Assembly (NCBI RefSeq): GCF_937891065.1
Contig: NZ_CALAEQ010000078.1
Coordinates: forward strand, 1 to 40,009
Origin: an uncultured Lutibacter sp.
Lineage (GTDB): Bacteria > Bacteroidota > Bacteroidia > Flavobacteriales > Flavobacteriaceae
Length of the DNA: 40,009 bases
Direction: 5' to 3'
The position numbers and the translations under genes were made by a program. The notes beneath the pieces were generated by a model. The model had not been told where the DNA came from and did not search any database. It was given only the letters and a program-made list of their open reading frames with translations. Within the stretch, counting starts at the first letter, position 1. Every line of letters begins with the position of its first letter. Shown one piece after another: positions 1 to 8,477 of this stretch.

Positions 1-85
1 AATATACGAACCAGGTAACAATCCAAGAGAAAATAGCATTCGAGATTTTTTGAAAAAACTATGGAAAAATAAATATCACTATTGA
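1..85 (+). CDS. 3' end of an unrecognised gene (partial)
   Basis: Reading from base 2, an open frame runs from the window edge to a TGA at 83-85 and gives a basic, tryptophan-containing tail (…RDFLKKLWKNKYHY). It is the only frame here open from the edge with protein-like composition, so I read it as the C-terminus of a gene that starts outside the window. Too little is present to assign a family. The next gene, at 204, is on the opposite strand, so the two are convergent. The 118 bases between them hold only a weak bulged hairpin (about 145-176). Confidence 0.45.
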   Translation, partial: IYEPGNNPRENSIRDFLKKLWKNKYHY

Positions 86-203
86 TTTATCTTCCTTCAA
101 ATTTATCAGTTAGTAATTCAAAATCTTAAAAATTAAATCCAATTGTCATATGCTTTAGCCTATGGACAAAAAGGAATTTAAAACAAATTGGTTTTAGCCA
201 AAA

Positions 204-1106
204 TTATTCAATCCTTTTATAAATTTTTAATGCATTATCTGAATCAACTTTTAAATTTCCCTGTAGGTCTAACTCTAATAACTGAGGTTGCTTGAAAGCT
301 TCCCATTTAATAATAAATAGAGTTGGTTTTGAAGTTTTATAAATAGTAGCAAATTCAAAATTCTCATCACCTCCAACAACAGTAAATTCATCTCCATTTT
401 TTGAAATAGTACTTACTCCCCAATTTTGAAAATTAAATTTTCCTTCAATAGATTTAACAGATGATTTTTCTACATTTTTTAAAGGTGCTATTTTTACATC
501 TTCAACTTCTTTTAATTCAATTACTTTCGCTTCTGCTATAGGTGTAATTTCTTTCAATATGGGTTCAACAGTAACTTCTTTAGCTTCCATACTTTTAATT
601 AAAGGTGCTTTAACTTCCGGTATAGTTACAACTGTTTCTTTTATTTCCGTTTTGTTGTCTTTATTTAAAGTACTATCATATTCATAATTCAATTCTTCTA
701 AATCAACAAAAGTTTTTCTAATTGCAGCATAATATGCTTTTTTATATTCTTTCTCTTTTGACTTTGCCGGTGTTGTTGAATATACAACCCTATTATAACA
801 ATCCAACAAATCAATATTCATTATTGTTTTAAACACCGTTGGACTATTATTAACATTTACTTTTAATCCTAAACATACGTTATTTGCTAAATCTTCAGGA
901 TATTTTTCATCAGTAAATAACACAGTATATTCAGCTTTATTAAATAGAAATTTAATTAATGAATTTAGCTGGTGCTGATCTTCAGATTTTTGAAATTCAA
1001 ATTGTTGTGGAACTAAAATATATTTATATGAGTTGATATTATTTTGAGCAAAAAGTATGGAACAAAAAAGTGTAAAAACAAGGCTAATGGAAAATGATTT
1101 ATTCAT
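204..1106 (-). CDS. secreted hypothetical protein
   Basis: This 300-residue protein begins with a clear Sec signal peptide (Lys-Ser then a hydrophobic run ending …ILFAQ near residue 21), so it is probably periplasmic or surface exposed. The mature N-terminal part (about 22-140) looks globular. The middle (about 150-215) is a low-complexity linker rich in Glu, Lys, Val and Pro. The last 80 residues form a second compact region. I do not recognise a family and assign no function. It is last in a minus-strand run after the YjjG-like, lipoprotein and DUF5723 genes, 50 bases after the DUF5723 stop, so co-transcription is possible. Flavobacteria carry many such lineage-restricted secreted proteins. 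Confidence 0.75.
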   Translation of the reverse strand: MNKSFSISLVFTLFCSILFAQNNINSYKYILVPQQFEFQKSEDQHQLNSLIKFLFNKAEYTVLFTDEKYPEDLANNVCLGLKVNVNNSPTVFKTIMNIDLLDCYNRVVYSTTPAKSKEKEYKKAYYAAIRKTFVDLEELNYEYDSTLNKDNKTEIKETVVTIPEVKAPLIKSMEAKEVTVEPILKEITPIAEAKVIELKEVEDVKIAPLKNVEKSSVKSIEGKFNFQNWGVSTISKNGDEFTVVGGDENFEFATIYKTSKPTLFIIKWEAFKQPQLLELDLQGNLKVDSDNALKIYKRIE

Positions 1107-1156
1107 GATTATATAAATTTCGAAAATATTATTTTACGTTGATCTTTGTAAATGTA

Positions 1157-2527
1157 CTAATTATTATGTTTAATTATAAAATTTACTCCTAATTGAAAAC
1201 TAGTGCTTTTGGCATTGTACAAATTACGCAGACTCAGTAAATTATCTACCACAAAATAAGCATTAAAAATACCAAGCTGTGTTGACAAGCCCATTCCAAT
1301 ATTTGAAAATGAGTACGGGTCTGCAGTATACGTGACTTTAGTTTGTAAATGTTTACCTAATCTTCGTTCATAAAACAACGTTGCGGCGATATAAGAATGT
1401 ACTGCACTTATATTTGAATATAATTGAAACCCAACTTTATTTAAATAAATTTTTGGATTTATTAAAAACCTACAATCATCATATTGCTGTCCAAAAGAAT
1501 AGCTTATTGAACCATTTAATTTTACGGGGCGTAATGTAATATAACTTTTATACAAAGTATCTAACACAATGCTTTTATCAAACTCTTCTTTTAAATCATT
1601 CCAATAATTTTGCGGATTATTAGGGTCAAAAAGCAATTGAAAACCTTCAACTTCATAATTTCCTTTAATTCTATAAGATTCTATATTTTTAGTATACTTT
1701 ATAAAACCTAAATCTAGAACACTTCCAGTAGCAATCCATTGTTTTTTAGGATGATATGTAAATCCAAGATCTAAACCCAATCCTAAATCTCCTCCAAAAA
1801 GAAATTTACTTTTCACATAATCGCTATCAACATCATCGTAATTATCAAAAAAAACACCTGATGTTTGCATTAAAAAATTTACGTTTTCTAAATGTTGTGT
1901 GTATGTATTATTATTTCCATCTTGGGTATAAAATGATCCTGTGTTTAGTTTTGTATTGGCATTAAATACACTAGAATATATTTTAAACCTAGCGCCTAGT
2001 TGAAATTTTTTATTAATTTTTTTTGACAAACCAATGTGAAGCACTCCAAATAATTCAGCTCTGGAGGCCAATTTATTTATATAGTAACGTCTATCAATAT
2101 CAGTATTCCCATCATAAAATAAATCTACGATATCACGTGGAATTTTAGCTAAAAAATCAAGTTCTTGATAATATCCAAAACTTAAATAAGAGTCGTTTTT
2201 TAAACGGAATCCTCCGCTTAACACTTCCAGTTGTTGATTAAAGGCCATAAATTCAGTAGTCCCATAATTGTTTACTGCATTTCTAATTTTATCATTAATA
2301 TCAATACCATCATCCGCAAAAATATCATATACAGAAAATCCTGTGAACCCAGCTTGCACACTTAATTGTGATAATAAAGGTAAACCAATATGAAACTTAT
2401 AGTCTACCTCAGCTCCAGGGTTTAGCAGTAATGTTTGTGGTAAACTGGCAAAATCATATAAAACTTGTTTGTTTTGAGAATAACCTGTAACACCTACAAG
2501 AAAAATTAACACTACTAATTTTCTCAT
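1157..2527 (-). CDS. DUF5723-like outer-membrane protein
   Basis: A 456-residue protein with a short signal peptide (MRKLVVLIFLVGVTGYSQ) followed by repeated amphipathic, Tyr/Phe/Gly-rich strands, as expected of an outer-membrane beta-barrel. The early segment with LLNPGAEVDYKFHIGLP resembles the DUF5723 family, whose members have a conserved 'NP' region after the signal peptide and a barrel-like body distantly similar to PorP/SprF. The function of DUF5723 is not established. The start ATG overlaps the stop of the upstream lipoprotein gene (ATGA), which implies translational coupling and a joint role, perhaps as barrel plus accessory lipoprotein. The family call is from memory of the pattern and was not checked by search. 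Confidence 0.7.
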   Translation of the reverse strand: MRKLVVLIFLVGVTGYSQNKQVLYDFASLPQTLLLNPGAEVDYKFHIGLPLLSQLSVQAGFTGFSVYDIFADDGIDINDKIRNAVNNYGTTEFMAFNQQLEVLSGGFRLKNDSYLSFGYYQELDFLAKIPRDIVDLFYDGNTDIDRRYYINKLASRAELFGVLHIGLSKKINKKFQLGARFKIYSSVFNANTKLNTGSFYTQDGNNNTYTQHLENVNFLMQTSGVFFDNYDDVDSDYVKSKFLFGGDLGLGLDLGFTYHPKKQWIATGSVLDLGFIKYTKNIESYRIKGNYEVEGFQLLFDPNNPQNYWNDLKEEFDKSIVLDTLYKSYITLRPVKLNGSISYSFGQQYDDCRFLINPKIYLNKVGFQLYSNISAVHSYIAATLFYERRLGKHLQTKVTYTADPYSFSNIGMGLSTQLGIFNAYFVVDNLLSLRNLYNAKSTSFQLGVNFIIKHNN

Positions 2528-3075
2528 ATTTTTTGATAGTTAAAAAATAATTTAACTGAAGATTTTAATTCTAATGTTGCTGTATCATTCATAGAAATTG
2601 TACTTCCATCACTGCTTGGTGCGAGATAGATATAAAAACCAAAAGACTTGGTTTCATAAATAACAGGAATATCAACTTGTGGAATTTCAATAATAGTAGT
2701 CAATTCAGAAGAGTTTGGAGGTACCACAATAGTGGGCTGCAAGGTATAAATTGAATTACCAAGCGCATCATAAAAAATAATACTAAGTTCAAAATTTCTA
2801 GGGAACAAATTATTAGTTACTACCGTAAATTCAACTTTTTCTAAATAGGGTTTTGAATCTTGAGTAATTGTAGCTTCAACAGCATCTGTAGTTACAGCAA
2901 TTTCCTGATTAAATGTATCTAAAAACTTTGGTGCTGTTAAGTTTAAGTATACCAAAGTTGATACATAGGTGATGTGTATACTAGCATCATCAATTTGATC
3001 AAAATCAACATTTTTTGTACAACTTTGAAAGCAAATTATTATAATTAGGCTTAAAACTATCTTACTGGGACTCAT
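2524..3075 (-). CDS. small predicted lipoprotein
   Basis: From the ATG at 3075 the protein has 183 residues. It has a lipoprotein signal: a long Ile/Leu run followed by FQSC, with the acceptor cysteine at residue 19. A longer reading from a TTG at 3090 adds five residues but gives a less natural signal peptide, so I prefer the ATG. The mature part is acidic, beta-rich and Thr/Ser-rich (for example a TTIIEIPQVDIP stretch), consistent with a small beta-sandwich. No family is recognised. Its stop overlaps the start of the DUF5723-like gene by four bases (ATGA). The upstream YjjG-like gene ends about 35 bases before this start. Confidence 0.75.
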   Translation of the reverse strand: MSPSKIVLSLIIIICFQSCTKNVDFDQIDDASIHITYVSTLVYLNLTAPKFLDTFNQEIAVTTDAVEATITQDSKPYLEKVEFTVVTNNLFPRNFELSIIFYDALGNSIYTLQPTIVVPPNSSELTTIIEIPQVDIPVIYETKSFGFYIYLAPSSDGSTISMNDTATLELKSSVKLFFNYQKI

Positions 3076-3110
3076 AAAAACTGAATTCAAAACTAAAAAA
3101 CTTTTATATT

Positions 3111-3791
3111 TTATAAATACTGCTTTATTTCTAATAACTGATGCACACTTTTTATATTTGCTCCAACAGGCTGCTTTTCATAATTAAAATAAATAGCATC
3201 AATACCATTATTAATAGCTCCCATAACATCCGCCTCCCAATTATCACCTATCATCATTGATTCTTTTGAGGTTGCTTCAGCCAAATCCAATGCATATTTG
3301 AAAATTTTGGAATTTGGCTTTTTAACACCAGCAGCTTCAGAAGTAATTATTTTATCAAAGTATTTACTTAAACCTGAATTATCGAGTTTTTTATACTGCA
3401 CTTCATTAAATCCATTAGTAATAATATGAAGTTTATATTTAACGTACAAATGTTCTAAAATCTCATGAGCTCCATCAAAAAGCTGATTGTTATTTGGTAA
3501 AACATCTATATAGCCTATTGCTAGGTTATCTATTAATTCATTATCAAACTGTTGCTTAATTTTCAAAAAAGTATCTCTTAATCTACCTACTCTTAATTCT
3601 TCTTTTGTTATTTTTTCATTGCGATATAACCTCCAATAATTTTGGTTAATTCCTCTATAATAATTTAAAAACTTTTGAAGATCTATATCAACTTTATGCG
3701 CTTTAAAAATAGTTTCGAAAGCAATATCAGAATTTGTTTCAAAATCCCATAAAGTATGATCTAAGTCAAAAAATACATGTTTAATTTTCAT
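3111..3791 (-). CDS. yjjG: HAD-superfamily nucleotidase, YjjG family
   Basis: A 226-residue HAD phosphatase. Motif I is FFDLDHTLWDF (Asp9 nucleophile, Asp11 acid/base). Motif II is the Thr in the IITNG segment. Motif III/IV includes the Lys of AAGVKKPNSKIF and the MIGDNWEADVMGA acidic loop. The sequence after motif I and the 226-residue size fit the YjjG subgroup, which dephosphorylates noncanonical pyrimidine nucleoside monophosphates (house-cleaning 5'-nucleotidase, cytosolic). It is the first gene of the minus-strand run at the left of the window. Its start lies 48 bases from a divergent promoter for the glycosyltransferase gene, and a short inverted repeat sits between them. Confidence 0.88.
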   Translation of the reverse strand: MKIKHVFFDLDHTLWDFETNSDIAFETIFKAHKVDIDLQKFLNYYRGINQNYWRLYRNEKITKEELRVGRLRDTFLKIKQQFDNELIDNLAIGYIDVLPNNNQLFDGAHEILEHLYVKYKLHIITNGFNEVQYKKLDNSGLSKYFDKIITSEAAGVKKPNSKIFKYALDLAEATSKESMMIGDNWEADVMGAINNGIDAIYFNYEKQPVGANIKSVHQLLEIKQYL

Positions 3792-3812
3792 TTAGTAAAA
3801 ATATAAATTTAT

Positions 3813-3840
3813 TAAACACTTAAAAATAATATAGTGTTTA
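3813..3840. repeat. 8-bp inverted repeat in divergent promoter region
   Basis: TAAACACT (3813-3820) and AGTGTTTA (3833-3840) are exact reverse complements separated by 12 bases. The right arm overlaps the -7 element of the glycosyltransferase promoter. It could be an operator or simply an AT-rich hairpin; nothing identifies a binding protein. Confidence 0.4.
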
Positions 3841-3846
3841 TATTTG
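3839..3846 (+). promoter_or_regulatory. -7 promoter element of the GT4-flippase operon
   Basis: TATATTTG matches the Bacteroidota -7 consensus TAnnTTTG. It predicts transcription starting near 3853, downstream of the TTG at 3844. That excludes 3844 as the start codon and favours the TTG at 3868. Confidence 0.55.
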
Positions 3847-3867
3847 TTAAATAAAGTTGAATTAACA

Positions 3868-4995
3868 TTGAGTAAAAAACTTCATATATTATTTCTGAGC
3901 AAATGGTACCCTTCAAGAGTTTCACCAACAAACGGGGATTTTATTCAAAGGCATGCCGAGGCTGTTGCAACAAAACACAACGTAACTTTAATTCATGTAA
4001 TTACTGATGAACATTTAAACAAGCCAAGAGAAATTATTGAGTTTAAAAAAAATGACGTTAAAACTTTTATTATATATGTTTCTCCTACTAAAAATCTAAT
4101 TCTTAAATTTTTCCGTTTTTTAAAATCTTATATTAAAATTATCAATAGAATTGATAATTTTAATATGGTACATCTTAATATTACATTCCCTGTAGGGTTA
4201 ATAGCTTTATACTTAAAATGGTTCAAAAAAAAACCATATTTAATTTCTGAACATTGGTCTGGCTATCAATTACCATTGAACAAATCAATTGGGTATATAC
4301 CAAAAAAAATCACTAAAATTATTGTAAAAAACGCATCAATGGTTTGCCCTGTATCCAAAAACCTACAAGATAACATGGTGAATTTTGGATTAAAAGGAAA
4401 TTATTATCCCATACCAAATGTTGTAAACACGGGCCATTTTAATATCTTAAATGAGCCTCACAAAAAATTTATTATTACACATATTTCAGGTATGAATAAT
4501 GAAATTAAAAATGTTGAAGGAATTATTAATGTTATTTCAAAATTACAACATATAATACCTAATTTAAAATTTTATTTAATTGGAGATAATCCTAAGAAAT
4601 ATGCTATCCAACTTGAAAAGATAAAACCTAATACTGTTAAAATTATTAATCAAATATCAAATTCAGAAGTTGCTTATTATTTAAAAAAGTCTTCGGTATT
4701 TGTGTTATTTAGTAATTATGAAAATTTACCATGTGTGATTTTAGAATCTTTCGCATGTGGCATTCCTGTTATTTCAACAGATGTTGGTGGAGTAAGTGAA
4801 TATTTCCCTAAAGACTTTGGGTATTTAATTAAGCCAAAAGATGAAATTTCTTTGAAAAGTTCAATCTTAAAAATTTATAACAACGAATTGAACTTCAATA
4901 AATATTTAATGCATAATTATGCTATTAAAAATTTTGGAGTTGAAACTATTAGTGAAATGTTTTCAAATATTTACTCGAAAATTTTAAGTAATTGA
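3868..4995 (+). CDS. GT4-family glycosyltransferase
   Basis: A 375-residue GT-B glycosyltransferase from the TTG at 3868, reading as (M)SKKLHILFLSKWYPSR, a normal start for this family. The upstream in-frame TTG at 3844 overlaps the promoter. The N-terminal domain has the acceptor loop TNGDFIQRHAEAV. The C-terminal domain carries the GT4 signature CVILESFACGIPVISTDVGG, with Glu293 as the expected nucleotide-sugar ribose ligand. It should transfer a sugar from an NDP-sugar to a polysaccharide or lipid-linked precursor at the inner face of the membrane; the donor and acceptor cannot be predicted. The stop overlaps the flippase start (TTGA), so the two are translationally coupled. Codon use is typical of the window. 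Confidence 0.88.
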   Translation: MSKKLHILFLSKWYPSRVSPTNGDFIQRHAEAVATKHNVTLIHVITDEHLNKPREIIEFKKNDVKTFIIYVSPTKNLILKFFRFLKSYIKIINRIDNFNMVHLNITFPVGLIALYLKWFKKKPYLISEHWSGYQLPLNKSIGYIPKKITKIIVKNASMVCPVSKNLQDNMVNFGLKGNYYPIPNVVNTGHFNILNEPHKKFIITHISGMNNEIKNVEGIINVISKLQHIIPNLKFYLIGDNPKKYAIQLEKIKPNTVKIINQISNSEVAYYLKKSSVFVLFSNYENLPCVILESFACGIPVISTDVGGVSEYFPKDFGYLIKPKDEISLKSSILKIYNNELNFNKYLMHNYAIKNFGVETISEMFSNIYSKILSN

Positions 4996-6257
4996 AGGAA
5001 TTAAAAGACTTTATATCGAATTTTTTAAGCAGGTCTGGTAGCTATGTTTTTGCTTCAACAATACTTTCTAGACTACTTTCCTTTTTTGCTTCTTGGATTG
5101 CACTACAAATGATTCCAAATAAAGAGCTAGGTATTGTAATTTACGCTTTTCAAATAATTTTATTTATTATTCCTATCGGGAGTTTAGGATTAAATCAAGG
5201 TCTTCTAAGATATGGATCTCTTCTGGAATCTATAGATGATAAAAACAACCTTTTTTTTTACGTTTTAAAAAATGGAATATTGGTTAGTTTGCTATTAATT
5301 ATACTAATTATACTTTCTTCTTTCTTAATTAATTTTCAACATGAAAACACACGTTTTTATCTTATACTTCTATCATTAGCTATTACTTCAAATTTTGTAT
5401 TTGAACTTATTAATATACAATTAAGATTGCATATGAATAATAAGTTATTTTCAATAGCTGAGTTTACATATAATTTATTATTAGTGTTTTTTGTATTCAC
5501 ATTAAGTTATCGATTTCAAGAACTAGGTTATGCTATTTCTTTAGTAATCACTCCCCTTATCACTTCATTACTTTTTATTAAAAAACTAAATATTAAAATA
5601 AAAGGAATAAGCACTCCAAATATTGTTGATTTCACTTTTTGGAGATATGGTTTTTTTGCTAGTTTGTCTAATGTTACAACACAATTACTTTTTTCCATAG
5701 ATATTATTTTAATTGGAAGTTTATTAAAAAATATGGAAGCTGTTACTGCTTTTAAATATGTTTCATTGATTCCATTTAGTTTGCTTTTTTTATCTAAGGT
5801 AGTTATAACTACAGATTTCGTAAATTTTACTGAACAAATAAAAAATAAAACTTATATAAAAGCTTATATCAAGAGCTACATTAAACTATTTACTATTATT
5901 AGTTTAGTTTGTATAAGTGTTATTTCTTTATTTGGCTCTACTATTTTATCTTTTTTTGAAGAAGACTATGAGAGTTATCAATCAACTTTAATTATTTTAA
6001 CCATTGGTATTACTGGAATTTTAATTTTACGGGGACTATTTGGAAACTTATTATCATCTATAGGAAAAGCACATGTGAATTTTATTATTACATCAATTGC
6101 ACTTATTTTAAATTTGGGGTTTAACTATTATCTAATTCCAAAGTATGGTCTTTTGGGAGCTGCTATAACTTCATCATTTTTAATGTGGTTTACGGGAATT
6201 TTATCTTTATTATTATTTTACTACTTTTTCAATAAAATGAATAGCTCAAAAAATTAA
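4992..6257 (+). CDS. polysaccharide flippase (MOP superfamily, Wzx-like)
   Basis: A 421-residue, very hydrophobic protein with about 12 predicted membrane segments. The N-terminal pattern (SGSYVFASTILSRLLSFFAS, then NKELGIVIYAFQ) is typical of oligosaccharide flippases of the MATE/MOP superfamily. It likely moves lipid-linked oligosaccharide made with the upstream GT4 enzyme across the inner membrane. The start is a TTG overlapping the glycosyltransferase TGA by four bases. No in-frame ATG lies near the N-terminus, so TTG is required. The last 29 bases overlap tail to tail with the minus-strand GNAT-like gene. Confidence 0.88.
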   Translation: MKELKDFISNFLSRSGSYVFASTILSRLLSFFASWIALQMIPNKELGIVIYAFQIILFIIPIGSLGLNQGLLRYGSLLESIDDKNNLFFYVLKNGILVSLLLIILIILSSFLINFQHENTRFYLILLSLAITSNFVFELINIQLRLHMNNKLFSIAEFTYNLLLVFFVFTLSYRFQELGYAISLVITPLITSLLFIKKLNIKIKGISTPNIVDFTFWRYGFFASLSNVTTQLLFSIDIILIGSLLKNMEAVTAFKYVSLIPFSLLFLSKVVITTDFVNFTEQIKNKTYIKAYIKSYIKLFTIISLVCISVISLFGSTILSFFEEDYESYQSTLIILTIGITGILILRGLFGNLLSSIGKAHVNFIITSIALILNLGFNYYLIPKYGLLGAAITSSFLMWFTGILSLLLFYYFFNKMNSSKN

Positions 6258-7098
6258 AATAAACTTCTCTTTTAGCTCCAAAACTTATATAGAAATCTGC
6301 AAGTCCTTCTATCATTGACCCTTCAAAATCAAACACAAAATTACTGACCGAAAAATGTTTTATTAATTCTGAAATAATAAGTGTTGGTAATCCATTATCC
6401 TTTGCTTCTTTAGAAGCTACGGGCAATAAATAAGTGATTCTATTATTGTCTTTTAACCAAATTAAACTTGCTATTAATTTTTCATCTTCACGAATTCCCC
6501 AAATAAAAACAGCTTTAGTATTAGTTTTTAATAAATCCTTTATTGTCGTTATTTGATCTTGTCTTAATTGATAGTTTTTAGGTTCATTTAAATAAAAATT
6601 CAAAAATTCAGAGGAACTAATTTGTTTATCTATTTTATAATTTTTTAAAACTGCCTTATTTATATTTCTCTTTCGATTCTTATTAAACCCTTTATAAATC
6701 TCTTCATAATCCTTATCCAAAGACAAAATATAATTTACCCTTTTTGCTGTATTTAAAAAACTCACATTATTCCCCGAGTTAAACTGAATCGTAACTTTCT
6801 TGAATTTTTTTGGAATAGCTGCTATAAATTCTTTTAATAAATTTTGCGAAATTGAGCTTTTAGAAAACACACCTAATTGCTGCGTCCAAGCAGGCGGATA
6901 AATATATTTAATAAAATATTTACTTCTCCAAGGCAACGGCATTACAGCCTCATAATCATTTAAAACTAATACATCCCAATTATCCGCAACAATATCTAAA
7001 TACCAACAATATGCATATATTCGAGAATTTAAAGCTAATTCAATACAGCTATTGTACTTATTTTCGTCAATTTCAAATCTTTTTAAATAACGAATCAT
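6229..7098 (-). CDS. GNAT/FemAB-like acyltransferase
   Basis: A 289-residue soluble protein. The N-terminal part (ALNSRIYAYCWYLDIV, then AVMPLPWR) and the C-terminal part (IWGIREDEKLIASLIWLKDNNRITYLLP…SFVFDFEGSMIEGLADFY) resemble the double-GNAT FemAB-like proteins of Flavobacteriaceae. Such proteins often lie in polysaccharide or peptidoglycan loci and transfer acyl or aminoacyl groups. The substrate is unknown. It is six bases downstream of the deacetylase gene, so the two are probably one operon. It converges on the flippase with a 29-base overlap. Confidence 0.7.
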   Translation of the reverse strand: MIRYLKRFEIDENKYNSCIELALNSRIYAYCWYLDIVADNWDVLVLNDYEAVMPLPWRSKYFIKYIYPPAWTQQLGVFSKSSISQNLLKEFIAAIPKKFKKVTIQFNSGNNVSFLNTAKRVNYILSLDKDYEEIYKGFNKNRKRNINKAVLKNYKIDKQISSSEFLNFYLNEPKNYQLRQDQITTIKDLLKTNTKAVFIWGIREDEKLIASLIWLKDNNRITYLLPVASKEAKDNGLPTLIISELIKHFSVSNFVFDFEGSMIEGLADFYISFGAKREVYFNFLSYSFY

Positions 7099-7104
7099 AG
7101 ATAA

Positions 7105-8400
7105 TTAGTCTAAAACAGTAGTTTTATAAATAGTTCTCCAACCTTTCCAAACTTCATTTTCACTTAAAGTTTCATTATGAAATAATGTAATAAAAGTTCC
7201 ATTTACTTCTTTAACAGTTGCTTTTAATTCTAATATTTTCTGTAAACTTTGTTCAGGTGAAAGGTTCATATAATCTTTTAATGTGACATCCATAAAAGCA
7301 AATGAAAATATTTTTAATGGTGTTTGTATTTCAAAATCTAAATCGTAAAAATAAAACGGAGTGCATGTGCTCGCTCTAAAACCAACTACCTTTGCGTATC
7401 CCATTGTATAATCTTCATTAATATCCAAGTCTATTAAATTCTGATAGGTCTCAGGAATACTTAATCGTAAATAATGCTGACGTGAAAATGTGATAGGCGT
7501 ATTCACAATAGTTTCTAATCTTAATTTTTCCTTTTTCAACTTTTCCATATTTTTAAAAGTGAAATAAGATGGGTGCAAACCTACTTTAGCATAATCAGCT
7601 ACCGATTTTATAACCGACTTAAACTTATTATTTGAAGATGAAATATTTTTATCAAAAGTTGTATAATCTCCTATTAAAAAGAAAAAAATGGTGTTTATAT
7701 TGTATTCATTTTTAATACTTAAAAGTTCTTTAAATGTATCAAATGGGTCTGTTTTAAAATCAAAAATGGTTAAAAATCTATGCCAAAAGTTCAAAAATCT
7801 TAATTGTAAAATATCATTAATTAAACCACCAACAGTTCTAACAATTCCCTTATGTTTATAAGCAAAAGCAACATCTATGTCAATTGTTGAAATCAAATTA
7901 AATTCCCGATGTTCATAATCATAATTAGGGAATTTTTCTTTTAATAGTTTTAAAAACTTATATGCCCAAATATCAATAACTGGTTTTTCAATAAATCCGT
8001 TTTTAACTGCTAAACTCTCCTCAGCTGGAAAACGCTCATGAATATCTTGTACGTGAGGTAAATATTCTTCATATCTACTTATTAAATAAAATCCTGCTGC
8101 AAAAATATCAAATGGAATACTTGAGATTTCACCAACTGGAAAAAAACAAAGTATATCATCCCATTGTGAAATATGTATATCTATATCATTAATTCCTTGG
8201 TCAAACAATAAATCGTGACTTCTAATAAAAAACTCAGATCCCAATGGCATTTTGGAATACGTAATTTTAGGCCCATTGTGTGCTACAAATTCATCAACTC
8301 TTGTTGTAAAGGTTACAGGGATTTGAAGTATTCGAACAAAGTAATGTTTAAAAATATAATTAAGTCGAGGTGTAATTTTATGTGTATAAACTAGAAGCAT
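7105..8400 (-). CDS. polysaccharide deacetylase with DUF7033-type N-terminal domain
   Basis: A 431-residue protein. The first ~110 residues resemble the DUF7033 domain that precedes a deacetylase domain in Bacteroidota. The catalytic NodB-like part begins with STIDIDVAF, in which Asp174 and Asp176 match the Asp-Asp motif. It continues with FFFLIGDYTTFDKN, VGLHPSY (metal-ligand His) and TFITLFHNETL near the end. It has no signal peptide, so action in the cytoplasm or at the inner face is likely. It should hydrolyse acetyl or related groups from a sugar polymer or precursor. It pairs with the GNAT-like gene and lies opposite a glycosyltransferase/flippase pair, which fits a role in modifying a surface glycan. 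Confidence 0.78.
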   Translation of the reverse strand: MLLVYTHKITPRLNYIFKHYFVRILQIPVTFTTRVDEFVAHNGPKITYSKMPLGSEFFIRSHDLLFDQGINDIDIHISQWDDILCFFPVGEISSIPFDIFAAGFYLISRYEEYLPHVQDIHERFPAEESLAVKNGFIEKPVIDIWAYKFLKLLKEKFPNYDYEHREFNLISTIDIDVAFAYKHKGIVRTVGGLINDILQLRFLNFWHRFLTIFDFKTDPFDTFKELLSIKNEYNINTIFFFLIGDYTTFDKNISSSNNKFKSVIKSVADYAKVGLHPSYFTFKNMEKLKKEKLRLETIVNTPITFSRQHYLRLSIPETYQNLIDLDINEDYTMGYAKVVGFRASTCTPFYFYDLDFEIQTPLKIFSFAFMDVTLKDYMNLSPEQSLQKILELKATVKEVNGTFITLFHNETLSENEVWKGWRTIYKTTVLD

Positions 8401-8477
8401 ATTTTTTAGTTCTAAGTTGCAGGGTTAACGTTTTTTGAATTGATTTTTCTAATACCTATTCATCTTTTGCCTTTTAT

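Noticed and set aside
145-176. Hairpin (TTGTC…GACAA) as a terminator between the first two genes
   Set aside because: The stem is short, has a bulge and no T-run on either strand.
3844-3867. TTG at 3844 as the glycosyltransferase start
   Set aside because: It overlaps the -7 promoter box TATATTTG, so it would not be in the transcript.
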